Positions 35,396 to 46,400 of a stretch of 64,000 bases of DNA are shown here, piece by piece. Position 1 is the stretch's first letter; every line of letters begins with the position of its first letter. Below the pieces are notes generated by a model that did no database searches, had not been told where the DNA came from, and worked only from the letters and a program-made list of their open reading frames with translations. The translations under genes and the position numbers were made by a program. Origin of the DNA: Leucogyrophana mollusca (lineage: Eukaryota > Basidiomycota > Agaricomycetes > Boletales); NCBI GenBank assembly GCA_021014945.1, contig MU266421.1:34373-98372 (forward strand), written 5' to 3'.

Positions 35396-36019
35396 CTACA
35401 AGAAACCCATCTCCTCATCAACAAGTCTGCGGAATTTACTCCCGTCGAAAGGGGGAAAGGGTACGAGCGATGACGGATCGAACTTTGCAATGGTCTCCGG
35501 GAGGTCGCTGTCACAGAATCCGTCGATACGGAATGTCACCGCTGTTGGCTTCTAAAGATCGCTCACCGCACGGAGGTAGCCTTCAAATGGCCCAGTTCTT
35601 CAAGTGCCGACGCCAGCTCTTCTTGGTGGTTATCGAGCAGAGTAGGGTTTGGTATGGCGATCAACGGCTTCCCCAGTCGCAACACATCTAAAATCGATCC
35701 CGATCCTGCACTCGCCATCAGATTGACGGTATTGTCAGAGATAAGGGACTGGTTAACCTGCGTGACTGATGACAAGGTCCGCCCGCTCGATATCAGCCTG
35801 AGTGGAAGGCTTGTACTTCCATATTTCGATGTCCACGCCCTCTCTCTCTATAGAGAAGCTGTCTTGAGGTGATTCCACTGACCCAATGTCAGAGTTTCCG
35901 CGCTGCAGTACAAGCGAAGTATATCCTTTATCACGGAGTCTTCGAAGAACGGGCTCAGAGAGAACAGCCTGTGCAAGCGCGTCGAACTCGAAGGAGCCTA
36001 CAGTCACAAAGACGAGCAT
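35396..36019 (-). CDS. ALG13: UDP-GlcNAc transferase subunit Alg13
   Basis: Three exons: 35758-36019, 35567-35705 and 35396-35507, giving 170 residues. It starts [19 protein letters not shown]. The GT1/GT28 C-terminal half-domain follows: [37 protein letters not shown], then [22 protein letters not shown]. Alg13 is the soluble catalytic half that docks on membrane Alg14 at the ER and adds the second GlcNAc to dolichol-PP-GlcNAc in N-glycan synthesis. The length is that of a stand-alone fungal Alg13. It is divergent from PRO3, with 200 bp between the starts. Confidence 0.95.
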
Positions 36020-36143
36020 GTGAGGCCGAAGTCCCTCTCGTCGCCAGGCACTCTGCAAAACACACTCGGTGTGGAGTGAAAGACTGTTGTTTATCTGATC
36101 TGTGATCACGCTGATATCGCGGAATTCGAAGAGATCCAAGGAC

Positions 36144-36149
36144 TGACTC
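36144..36149 (+). promoter_or_regulatory. Candidate Gcn4-type half site upstream of PRO3
   Basis: TGACTC lies about 70 bp upstream of the PRO3 start codon. It is short and common, but similar sites precede TRP2 and SER1. Confidence 0.25.
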
Positions 36150-36219
36150 GACTTCGCGCCAGACGAAACACAGATCCTGAATTAGCCATGGGTCGAAATT
36201 TTTCTAGCTTTCAGCCATC

Positions 36220-37434
36220 ATGGGTTATACACTTTGCGTGATAGGTATGTCTTCATTCCAGTTCTTAGTAGCGTGGCCTCTAATACCTCTTCTTAGGATG
36301 CGGGACTATGGGCATCGCCATTTTGTCTGGTGTGATCCAGAGCTTACAGTCCAGAGACATCTCCCACTCAATTCCCAAGTGGGAGTCACATACACCCGGG
36401 ACTTCGACCCCAACTGTCGATACCCCCGACCCGTCCTTGCCATCCCAGTTCATAGCCTCTGTCACCAGACAAGAAAGCGCGCTCAAGCTCCAACATACTT
36501 TTGGCAGCCTAGGGGGGCTCGGCGCTTCAGTCCAGATTGTCATTGGAGGAAACTTGGCAGCCGCACAGCAGGCAGATGTCGTCCTTCTGTGGTATGTTCC
36601 AATCATTGCCCAGACGTAATTCTACACTGACCGCGTCTTGCTCAAACACAGCTGCAAACCACAGCAGGCGCGCATTATTCTTGAACAGAGTGGTATGAAG
36701 GAGGCCTTAGATGGCAAGCTGCTCATCAGCATCCTGGCTGGTGTGACCTTGTCGCAGCTTACCGCATGGGTCCTCCCGTCCACGAAGGTTGTCCGCGCAA
36801 TGCCCAACACCCCCTGTAGAGTCCGACTCGTCCTACCAATTTCATATAAAGGACACACTAACCTCCAGGTCCCAGATACGTGAAGGCATGACGGTAGTAA
36901 GCAACTTGCCAGTTTCGTCTGACGTGGAGCTCGATCGTTCCATCATCCTCAAAATTTTCTCTTCCATCGGCCGATGTCGGTTCCTTGAGGAGAAGCACTT
37001 CGATGCCTGCACTGCGCTTTCTGGGTCAGGCCCTGCATTTGCTTGTATATTCCTGGAGGCCATGGCGGATGGTGGGGTAATGATGGGGCTGCCAAGAGCA
37101 GAAGCGCTCGAACTGGCTGCGCAGAGTATGTTTCGAAGTTACTACCTCATTGGATGGTCGTACTAACCGCATCTTGCAGCCCTTCAGGGTGCTGCACGCA
37201 TGGCCCTTCAGCCAGGCGCACATCCAGCCCAAATAAAAGATTCAGTGACCAGTAAGGCACCATTCCTCTCATCTGGTCGATGGCGGATTACTTACATCAA
37301 CTTCAGCTCCAGGAGGTTGCACTATCGCTGGTCTGCTGGCAATGGAAGACGGAAAAGTTCGTTCAACCATAGCGCGTGCCATTCAAATCGCCACAGAACG
37401 CGCCAGCGAATTGGGCCAACCGACCAAAAAGTAA
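36220..37434 (+). CDS. PRO3: Pyrroline-5-carboxylate reductase
   Basis: Six exons: 36220-36244, 36297-36591, 36652-36820, 36876-37125, 37180-37251 and 37307-37434, giving 312 residues. It opens with the NAD(P)-binding motif VIGCGTMG. LLCCKPQQA and RAMPNTPCRIREGMTV follow, then the family signature LSGSGPAFACIFLEAMADGGVMMGLPR and SVTTPGGCTIAGL near the C-terminus, all restored by the splicing model. The enzyme makes proline from P5C, the last step of proline synthesis. Residues 26-60 hold a Ser/Thr/Pro-rich insert (HTPGTSTPTVDTPDPS) longer than in bacterial enzymes. Confidence 0.95.
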
Positions 37435-38190
37435 AGCAATGTCATTTCAAGACGTATGAGAAGTGTCCACACCCTTATTACAGGGCCATGTATAACAGCT
37501 GGAAAAAATGTTCCCCAAACACATCTGCGAGACCTCCATGTTAAATCTAAAAGGATCGTAAACTTCCTGGGTGACCGCGCTGTAAGCACGGCCAGGGTTT
37601 TCTTCTTGCTCCCATAAAATGAGGACGTGCGTGTGGGTTTATAGAAACGCCGCCCAGAGTGTTGAGGAGCATATAAACATAGCAAGACGCTGAACACAAG
37701 AAAGTTTGGAAAACAATTATATTGAACCTGCAGCACCGTCAGCGTAAGGTCAAACAGGAAAGCTGCCTACTCACTTGTAGATACATGGAAGAATGTTGGA
37801 AGGTATAACTTACAGTCTCAACACGCTTAAAGGTTCAGGGACATCGGTATGTCTCCTGCGTGTGAACCTCGCCGCCCTCAGAACGCAACCAACGGCTGCG
37901 TGACGAGCAAGCGGGGCAAAATAAAGTCACAGGCATTCATGGAATGAATCGATCGATATTGCTCAGAAGAATGAGCGCCACTCCGTGAAAGGATGCGGTG
38001 AGACGCTAAAATGAGAGAGCTTTGGTTGGCGATGCAACGAGAACTGATCACGCTGGTTTAAGAAAATGGAACGAAAATGCTAGAGGTATGATTGCGAAGT
38101 GTAGAATACAATGGCAGACCTGGAAATGCACGAAACCATAAGACGAGTGGATACGGTGCAAGACAACGACCTACCGAGAACGCGACGAAG
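37435..38190. other. Intergenic between convergent PRO3 and RPT3
   Basis: About 755 bp. The open frames are short and unrecognisable. It presumably holds the two 3' UTRs. Confidence 0.5.
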
Positions 38191-39839
38191 TTACCGATCT
38201 GTGCGAGTAAAGATGGATCAGACGTATATTTGGAGAACGACAATAGAATCATCGACGCACAGAAATCGTGGGTGTCGTCCGACCGTTTGACCGTTTGCTG
38301 AGAGAAAGAAACACGGATGAGTTTTAGAGTTCATATACGTTCAACGCGAAGCAGCCAAACAAGGGGCAAACAACTCACTTTCCACGCCTCCTCGAAATCG
38401 ACTGGTAATATTACATAACGATTTTTCCGCACCGCTAAAACAGCAATAAGAAATGGTACCAGAGTGTAAATAAGTGCCCAACATACCCTGAAGACCAGCT
38501 GCCTGGACAATCGAGGTTATCTCAGCAGAAGATAACCTATCTGGCCGCGATACATCTGAGGGGAAGAATGAGGAGTTGAAAAGTAGCGAAGCCCTGGTCT
38601 GAGACTCACAGTCTTCCAAGTCAACATCAGGGCCCAGGTTCATTTTGCTCGTAACTGTTTGGAATATAAGACGCTTCTCACGTCTTGAGGGCAGAGGGAA
38701 TTCGATCTTTCGGTCAAGCCGTCCAGGACGAAGCAGGGCGGGATCTAGGGTATCTGCTCGATTGGTGGCCATGATGACCTACAACAATAGAAAGGCCATT
38801 CAGTAGGTCGGGACAAGGTCTAGAGGGGTTATCGTGTCCGTTACCTTGACATTACTGCCCTGATCAAACCCATCCATCTGGTTGAGAAGCTCCAGCAGAA
38901 TACGCTGCACTTCTCGATCGGCGCCGGTTTGGGCGTCGAACCGCTTCGTTGCAATAGCGTCGATTTCGTCAATGAAGATGATAGCAGGAGAGTTCTCTCG
39001 TGCGAGCCGGAAAACGTCTCGGACCATGCGCGGGCCCTCTCCCAGATACTTTTGTACGAACTCGCTGCCAACGACGCGAATGAATGATGCGGTGGTGTGG
39101 TGGGCAACAGCTTTTACAAGCATTGTTTTACCGGTACCTGTATATACCCTCATTAATGGGAACGCGTGCAAAGAGGGTCGAAAAAACCTACCCGGTGGAC
39201 CGTAAAGGAGCACACCGCGAGGGGGGTCGATACCAATTTTCTTGTAAAGGTCAAAGTGTGTTAGCGGTAGTTCGACCGCCTCTCTTATCTCCTGCTTTTG
39301 CGAGTCCATTCCACCGACATCTGAGTATGACACGTCTGGCTTTTCCTCTTTGCCAAGCATGGCAATCGAGGAGTCTGCTTCAGGGGGGAGAATATCTACG
39401 AGTGCATTGGAGTGGCGGTGGAGAGCAACAGAAGAAGAGGGCTTCAGGAGCTCGCGGTCGAGAGTTGAAAGGATGCGGACGACGTAGTTGGAGCCGGTTG
39501 TTGAGCCGACGATGCCAGTGTGCTGATCTATAGCTTCGAGGAATTGGCCGATCACAAGGGGGACGGATTTGATACGTTTGACTTCCTCCTGCGCACGGAT
39601 AAGTTCCCGTTTGAGGTTGGCCTGTTCATCCTTGATATAGCTCTCTTGTATTTCCAGCATCTCCAGATGCCGGGCCAGTTTCTTGTACTTGGTGTACAAA
39701 TCCTCCTCCTGGAGTTCCTTGTAGAGGGCAGACTTTTCGGTCACGACGGACTCGAAAGTGGGTTCCTGGGAGGGAGTCAGTGAGAGTCGGAGATATCTCC
39801 TGTAAGGCGATCTACCTCTTTCTGAATTTCTACGTCCAT
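38191..39839 (-). CDS. RPT3: 26S proteasome regulatory ATPase Rpt3
   Basis: Eight exons: 39816-39839, 39192-39765, 38845-39137, 38610-38778, 38487-38555, 38379-38434, 38261-38297 and 38191-38198 (8 nt), giving 409 residues. The order is an N-terminal coiled coil ([20 protein letters not shown]), an OB domain, then the AAA domain with Walker [11 protein letters not shown], Walker [11 protein letters not shown], and [21 protein letters not shown]. The 8-nt last exon supplies the end, so the protein finishes DFYR. That keeps the hydrophobic-Tyr-X (HbYX) tail that opens the 20S gate, with Arg where Lys is usual. It shares a 177-bp divergent promoter with CBC2. Confidence 0.95.
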
Positions 39840-40016
39840 TGTTGCGATAGAGTACTGGGATTTAGTGCAAGCTTCAGCAAAAGCTGACGCGGCTCACGCG
39901 TTGGGAGGGTGTGGGAATGACCTTCCATTTTAGGACAACGTGGGCAGCTGGATTCTCGGAATAATTCTCCCAGTCAGTTCTTGGGTTCCTCAGCTTGTAG
40001 CTCGGCATTTGCAGTT

Positions 40017-40846
40017 ATGGCGCACGTCGTACAGTCGCTGGACCAGCCATCGAACTATAAGGATTCGCAAACCAGAATCGAAAGGCAGAAGCAACATGAA
40101 CTGCTGTCAAAATCCACGACATTATATGTTGGTCCATCTTACCCTCACCTACTCAGAGTTGACCTCACTACCGTGCCATTAGATTGGTAATTTGAGTTTT
40201 TATACAACAGAAGAGCAGATATATGAGTTGTTCACAAAATGTGCCAGCCCGGAAGACGGGGGAGGCATAAAACGTATCATTATGGGCCTTGACCGTCACA
40301 CCCGGTGTGTAGCGCCTTTGCCATGGCCTCAATGGATATCTGACACAGGAGGATACAGAACACCGTGCGGCTTTTGTTTTGTTGAGTATTATACTCACGC
40401 AGAGGCGTTGGCGAGCATGAAGTACGTCAGTGGAACGAAGCTGGATGAACGAATCATTCGATGTGATTTGGACTTGGGCTACAAGGAAGGGAGACAATTC
40501 GGAAGAGGGAAAAGTGGCGGTCAGGTGCGAGACGAGCACAGACAAGATTACGATCCTGGTCGAGGTGGTTGGGGAGCTCAGGCCCAAAGACTGGAAATTG
40601 AGCGGCGAAGAGAGGTGGAAGAACGCTACGCCGATGCTCAGGACGGTCCAGGAGCGGTTGCCGGTGGGGGCGGTGACTGGAAAGAGGCTGAAGGGGGAGC
40701 AGTAGCCGAGGGTGCGCTCAAAAGAGGTCGGTCTCCAGAGGACGAGGGCGACAACACGAGAATGGTACGAACTTCCCGTCATGACCTTCTTGTGCGCTGC
40801 TCACTTTCAGTCTGTAGGGACATCGCTCACGGTTGGACGAGCTTGA
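40017..40846 (+). CDS. CBC2: Nuclear cap-binding complex small subunit (CBP20)
   Basis: Exons 40017-40127, 40183-40304, 40359-40764 and probably 40811-40846, giving 224 residues. The N-terminus [19 protein letters not shown] and the RRM are characteristic: RNP2 in [34 protein letters not shown]1 in CGFCFVEYY, and [31 protein letters not shown] with [11 protein letters not shown] for cap contacts. The glycine-rich, charged tail is variable in fungi. The last exon is the weak point: without the final intron the frame runs on to 41037 and would overlap the next gene's coding end, so I prefer the spliced end. It binds the m7G cap of nuclear transcripts with CBP80. Confidence 0.92.
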
Positions 40847-40965
40847 GGCAGAGAGGATGTAGTCCAAGACGTCTCGTCATGTCACCCCCAATTCCATTAG
40901 CTAGTTTATATGCAATATTAATGTCTAAGAGGTGCACAAAGGGCAAGGCAAACCGCGGATTCCGA

Positions 40966-41839
40966 TCAATAGATGACGCGGGCCCGCAGTTGATATCTTT
41001 TGCCCCACGAATCTGGTTCGTAGTAAGTCATGTGTAGCTTGCGGACTATGCGATGCGCTTCAGTTACTGAAGCTGTCCGAACGAGATACCGCGTGTAAAA
41101 CGAGAAGGCGCTGTCAGGTCTGTTGGGTTTGTGGTTGAGTTATCTCCAAGGACAACATGGTGGAGCATGCGAGAGGACTTACAGCGCAACTTTTACAACA
41201 TCAGGTTTTCCTTGCTCCCCGCCAGCTAGGTCAAAACCATTCAGGAAAGCTTTGACCATGTCTGCGTTGCTTTTTCCTGGAAACCCCCACAAGGCTACAC
41301 TCTTCCCAAAGGTAGGCAACCCGCCGCGGGGACCGTTGCCCTTGATGGCATTCCTTTCAGCTGCATCCGCGCGTCCCTGTGCACCGCGTGTCCTCGGAGT
41401 CCGGCTCATCGCAGGAGGTGGAGATGGGTACGCGGTGAACGGTATACCAGAGATAGATGCTTTTTCCAACGCAACCACGTTGGACCTCGTAAAGTCAGGA
41501 TGTGAGAGCTCCAAGTAGGCTCGTCCTGTAGGGTTGAAGCGGTGGTAATCTATCATGACTGTCGAAGACGGCTATCAGAAATTGTTTCGAATTTTTGGGA
41601 GCCTGCTGGCCATACCATCGGTCACACCTGCCAGTCTTTCGCGAATCGCAGTTCTCCGGAGGTCTGCCGGGAGCACCGAACGAGGAAGATTCCTGAGCTG
41701 TATGTGCGTTCGGTGCTCTGGGACTGTAGGGAACGATTGTAACGGCCGAACCGATGTTGGGCATGACATGCTCACCTTCCTCGGGCATACGAGCCTTGTA
41801 CGTGCGGACCGCTCGTCTGACTGCGCTTGCCTTCAGCAT
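40966..41839 (-). CDS. Unrecognised RRM-like protein
   Basis: Four exons: 41776-41839, 41628-41723, 41183-41549 and 40966-41119, giving 226 residues, with all junctions in frame. The basic N-terminus ([17 protein letters not shown]) could be a mitochondrial presequence. Two stretches look like RNA-recognition folds: [19 protein letters not shown] ... [11 protein letters not shown], and [19 protein letters not shown] ... [18 protein letters not shown]. The end ([18 protein letters not shown]) is conserved-looking. I cannot name a family; the RNA-binding guess rests on the RNP-like strands alone. It is convergent with CBC2. Confidence 0.65.
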
Positions 41840-41944
41840 GTCAAATGAGAACTAAGTTTATGTTCCCTAAAAAATACACCGAGTCTGCACGATGGTAGCT
41901 TGAAGCAAGCGGCTCATCCAAATTTGGACTTTCTCCTTACAACA

Positions 41945-42934
41945 ATGTCCTCAAGACACGAGCATCGACGGCGAGACCGCAGCTGGGAGAGAGACGACCG
42001 GGACAGAGACCGTGACAGAGACAGAGACCGTTATGCTAGAGGCGGTAGAGGCGGTGGTCATCGCGACGCTGGACGAAGACGAGATAGTCGGTCTCGGAGT
42101 CCACCCCGTAGAGGTGCGCCACTGCATCGTGTCTTTGTTATATGGGCAACTGAATGCAATCATTTTATTGTAACTATAGACAGGCGTGAATATGGTAGGG
42201 AAAGAGACAGAGACTACAAGGACACCAGGCGGGACGACCGACGGGACTACGACCGGGAGGATAGAAGACCGGAGAGAAGGGAGCCAAAGGACGAAAAGCG
42301 AGACGAAAGGAGGGATGACAAGCGTGAACCGCCCATACGAGACGGCCAGCGCGAAAGAGATACCCGAGAAAGGGAGTTAGCATACCAGCGCGACCTTCAG
42401 CGTCAGGACGGAAAGAGCGATGGAGGACTGGCGTTGGAGAAAACTGTGCCCGTTTCAGGTTAGTGGTTGACCATTCTCTCTGCGACTTGCCTCTGAAGTT
42501 ACTTTATGACTAGACCCTCCTGTGCCCTCCTCTTCAGGGAAAAGGCCAAACCTTGATCCTGATGCTGGGTCAGAAGATGGAGAGGCAATGGATGCGACTA
42601 ATCCCGACGAGGATGCGATGATGGCTGCAATGGGGCTCACAGGATTCGGGTCGACCAAGGTTTGTGGATCCATGATGCACCTGTGTCTTTTATCTCAATT
42701 GTCTATCCAGGGCAAGCGCGTAGAGGGAAACCAGGAAGGCGCCGTTGACGTCAAGAAGATGAGAACATGGCGGCAATACATGAATCGGTAAGTGATACAG
42801 TAACAATACCGGGTCTCATGTGGTGATATGTGATGCTTGGGCAGGCGCGGAGGCTTCAACAGGTTCGTTTCCTTCGAAATTGCTCCGCTGGGCGCTGACA
42901 AGCATCCCACAGGCCACTCGATAAAATCAAGTAG
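41945..42934 (+). CDS. SNRNP27-like U4/U6.U5 tri-snRNP protein
   Basis: Six exons: 41945-42113, 42180-42458, 42514-42659, 42711-42787, 42845-42862 and 42913-42934, giving 236 residues. The N-terminal two thirds are RD/RS-rich (RDRDRDRDRDR, RRDSRSRSPPRRG). The conserved C-terminal 60 residues are the SNRNP27 domain: EDAMMAAMGLTGFGSTKGKRVEGN, then MRTWRQYMNRRGGFNRPLDKIK. Two exons of 18 and 22 nt complete that ending. The human 27K protein takes part in 5' splice-site handling in the B complex. Assignment rests on the C-terminal block, which is highly conserved. Confidence 0.9.
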
Positions 42935-43317
42935 CCAACGTCAGGGTTTTCCATGGAACTTAGGCTACTCCCATGAATGTAAGCTGGTGCTATGCGCTTG
43001 CTCTCAGATAAGTTATATTCCCTTGGGCATGCGTGTCTTCGTTACTATCCCAATTACATGTGCAGCCTTTCCCGCCACGGGGTGGTTCGTGCAGCGCCTA
43101 GCTACTCACACATCCGAGTATGTGGCCTTACATTGTACTCATGATCTTCAATAAATGAGAAAGAACATCTATCCATGCTAATCGTGTCAACGCGAGATTC
43201 ATGATAATACACACAATGCATGTACGGGACGTATAAACATAGGTAAAAGAGAATCGTGCAGATGGTGTCAGTCCAGGGACGCATGACTACAAATAGTATA
43301 CTTCCTCTGCATCACAA

Positions 43318-43854
43318 CTAGAACCCGTGCAGCTTGATGGTGTTTTTTGGGATACCCTCTTCGGTAAGGAAGTTGGCTATCTTGACCCTTTGATCACCTT
43401 GAAGCTGGATGACTTGACCCATCTCCTCGTCGTCAACGAGGGTACCGTTGCAGGCGAATTCCTGTCGTTGAAGCCAGTCAGATCCATTGTACAGACCAAT
43501 ACTGTTCAAGGGCAGTGCGCACCTTCTTGAATGCCTTGAGAAGCTTCTTGGGATCATACTCTGCGAGCCGATAACTCAGTACCCCAGATTTCCGACCGAG
43601 AAAGTAAAAACTCACCCTTAGGCAAGCCCTGCAACGTCGTCAAAGTCTTCCTTCCGTTCCTTTGCTGAATGCGGATGTGAAGGTAATTCTGCTGGGAGCC
43701 AACGTCCTGGTTGCCTCCGAGAGGATCACCCTCGTCAGCGAAAGGATCTACAAGCGCCGGTGTTAGTTGAGTCATCGGGTTGAGAGCGCAACATCGATAA
43801 GGGGGAGAAAACTGATGGATGCTCACCGAAAGCGGTGAGGTTCTGCACGCTCAT
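43318..43854 (-). CDS. SUI1: Translation initiation factor eIF1
   Basis: Four exons: 43827-43854, 43616-43747, 43523-43560 and 43318-43461, giving 113 residues, near the usual 108-113. The N-terminus reads SVQNLTAFDPFADEGD. The SUI1 domain follows: YLHIRIQQRNGRKTLTTLQGL, KLLKAFKKEFACNGTLV and QLQGDQRVKIANFLTEEG, ending IKLHGF. eIF1 enforces start-codon choice on the scanning 40S. It is divergent from FYV7 with 227 bp between the starts. Confidence 0.96.
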
Positions 43855-44081
43855 GCGACGGTGAGATATATATAAACTGGAGGACTGAGTGGGGTTTTGT
43901 TGCAGATATCGAGACAAGATGAAAGGTGGAGGGAAGTGGGAGGTTCTGGAGTGTGGCTCTTATATCTGGACCTTGGCTCGAAATGGATACTCCCGCCCTT
44001 GAGATTACTAAGCGAACGCACATCCAAATTTCGTTCCTCTGTTCCTTGACCGTACTCTTCACCATTCGGGCCAATCGCTTC

Positions 44082-44711
44082 ATGGTTGCCACTGGAGAAA
44101 AGCGCAAAAAGCCGCCTACATTTCAGCATCTTCCGATTAATCGGGGTAAGCATAGCGATAGCTCTCCATCCAATCGCGGTCTCACTTAGTACCCAGCCAA
44201 GAAACTAAAGCAGACTTGGGTCGAGGCGAAGAAGATCAAAAGCCAATGGAGAGCTCAAAAGAAGAGGGAAGGCCTGCCAATCCGGAAACACGTTACGCCG
44301 AGTGGAGAAGCCGAAGTCAGTGGCGCTCAGGATGCTAGCTTGGAGAGGAACGTTAGTCCAGCTCACAGCAATCACAAACCTGAGAAACAGGAGCGGAAAC
44401 AAAACTCTGCTCCCCCGAAAAGCTCTCGTCGGCAAAGAAGCTCTGAACGAGAGCCATCATCGAGTGGTGATGTGTCTTTACGAAAGCTGAGTAGGCAGGC
44501 TTATTCGCGGAATTCCCTTCATACTCAGAAATCAAATCCCTTGCATCGACGGCGTGAATCCGGAGGGACTCATGGAGGCTCCTCGCACCATGACCAGGGA
44601 GGGAAGGCAGTTGCTGCTGTCTCGAGAGATAGAGGACGCGGAAAAGGACAGCCAGATATGAAATTGCGAATGACAGCCATGCTCGAGAAGATCAAACGTG
44701 ACTTTACTTGA
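44082..44711 (+). CDS. FYV7: rRNA-processing protein of the Fyv7/TAP26 family
   Basis: Two exons, 44082-44145 and 44197-44711, give 192 residues. The exon junction forms FQHLPINRAKKLKQTWVEAK, followed by KSQWRAQKKREGLPIR. The C-terminal block is RGKGQPDMKLRMTAMLEKIK. The protein is very basic and rich in Arg/Ser between these blocks. Fyv7 acts in 18S rRNA maturation in the nucleolus. The family call is from the short conserved ends, with a low-complexity middle, so confidence is moderate. Confidence 0.72.
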
Positions 44712-44817
44712 GAGGTTACTCTCGCTGATGCTGATGTTCGGTACGTTATGCGCCTCTAGCACGATCTTCCGCATCGATGTTTTATACGTTACGACAGATT
44801 CTTTTAGATCATACCTG

Positions 44818-45972
44818 TCACCCCTTGTTTTCCTTGTCATCCGCGTCATCTGTCACCATTTCACTGTTGTTCTCCGAGGCTTCCAGCTGTTGGTCCTCCG
44901 CCTTAACAAACCTCTGGTCGAGGCTCTCCAAGAACGGTCGAGAGCCTACCGTTGTAACAGCTGTCAGGGCTGTTGGGTGATCGCTCATATGTCCAGGGCT
45001 GGGATCATCGAGCTCGTCAACAAGGCCGATGGCTTTTTGCATGGAGTCCCCAAGAGGTTCAATGGGACCAACATGTTCCATTCCGCTTAGTGCCAGAGGC
45101 GAGGGGGGTGGACTGTGCGACTTGGAGCGTCGAGCGTCGTCGTGTAGGAAGGGGATTGGCGAGAAAACGGGAGTCGTGGGTGCTGTGCGCGTCGCTGAGC
45201 CCATAGAAATTGCAGATATATAGGGGCCACTGGCGGTGCTTTCTGGCGGAAACGCGTTCCAAGAAGAAGTTACAAGCAAGGCTTTTTCGACCGCGCGAAG
45301 GTACTTTCCGACGGCTTTGTAGTGCTCTTTAGGACGGACACATAACTCACACACGCGCTGTATTGTGAACGGGGGGTTTCTGTGTTGTCGGATCAATCAG
45401 CTACTGTTCTTGAACAAGAGTAAATACTAACTCCTCAAATTCGTGCAATTGCTTGAAGATGAAGCCTTTCATCTCCGTAGCTTCATCTTGATTCATGTGG
45501 ACTTTCGGTGCCTCGTTAGGGTTGAGATCGTTTCGCTTACGGGGAGGAAACGGGGGCAGCTTAAGACCGCCTCCCGGGAGAGGTCCCGGCGAGTAGGCTC
45601 GCGACAAATCGTCCGCATTTTTAAGTACGCTAGCATCAGAGAGAAACAGGACTATGTTCTTATCGCAAGGAAATTAGTCCAAGTTAGGTCTTGACGTTAA
45701 GACTAACAGCACCTTGTCGACTTTATATTTGATCATTTCGCGGAGTTGGTTCCAATCTGTGCTGTGGACTGTGAGTGACGCTGACAACGTTGCGGCGAGC
45801 GAAATGCGGGCAAACTTTGGTTGCACAACGTCGGTGGCAGCGATTTGCTCGAGCACATCATTGTAATCTGTGTTTGACGTTAACTCAGTTACAGAATGAT
45901 AGCATGGGGCTCACCTGATGTCCACTGAAAATCTGCCGAAATCCCATAGGCATCATCCATCGAAGAGGACAT
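44818..45972 (-). CDS. Protein phosphatase 4 regulatory subunit 2
   Basis: Four exons: 45915-45972, 45713-45867, 45432-45658 and 44818-45379, giving 333 residues. The PPP4R2 domain spans the first 200 residues: DYNDVLEQIAATD, TDWNQLREMIKYKVDKNI, FIFKQLHEFEENPPFTIQR and CELCVRPKEHYKAVGKYLRA. The C-terminal half is acidic and disordered. R2 (Psy4 in yeast) pairs with R3 and the PP4 catalytic subunit and helps to dephosphorylate gamma-H2AX after DNA damage. Upstream, 428 bp separate it from the divergent PAP2 gene. Confidence 0.88.
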
Positions 45973-46400
45973 CGTGGAAGAAGGCCCAAGCGCTCAGTGT
46001 CGGTGGATGATATGATCGAGAAGCGCTAAATCAGGCATTCCAAATCGAGAATCACTGGGATCGGGGCCTCTCACGGCAGTCCAAGACTCGGATTCAGCTA
46101 CTGTGTGATGTGGTGTATCTTTATACATGATAGACCCTCCAGTCCAAATCTCTCACTGGTAAGGCGAATTCTGCCGATGCATGGTTAAGTGCGATTCATA
46201 CACCGACCAGTTTGCAACTAGCCGGGGTGGGAAGGTCTGAGTAACGTACAGCCTTTAAGTGGCTCCATCGCATGCCCGAGGGCCGAACGAGGCAGCCTAT
46301 GCTAAGCGTGGACTGCGCGACCTTTTTTTTCAGTCGTGCTCCCTCTCGTGCCCACCTTCAAAACGCCAACCGCAACGATATTCCAGGAGCTTAATTCCCA
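45973..46400. other. Divergent promoter region, PPP4R2 and the PAP2 gene
   Basis: A 428-bp gap between divergent start codons. No coding signal or clear factor site stands out. Confidence 0.45.

Noticed and set aside
40765..41037. CBC2 read-through to 41037
   Set aside because: Possible if the last intron is not used, but it would overlap the coding end of the convergent gene and adds an unconserved tail.
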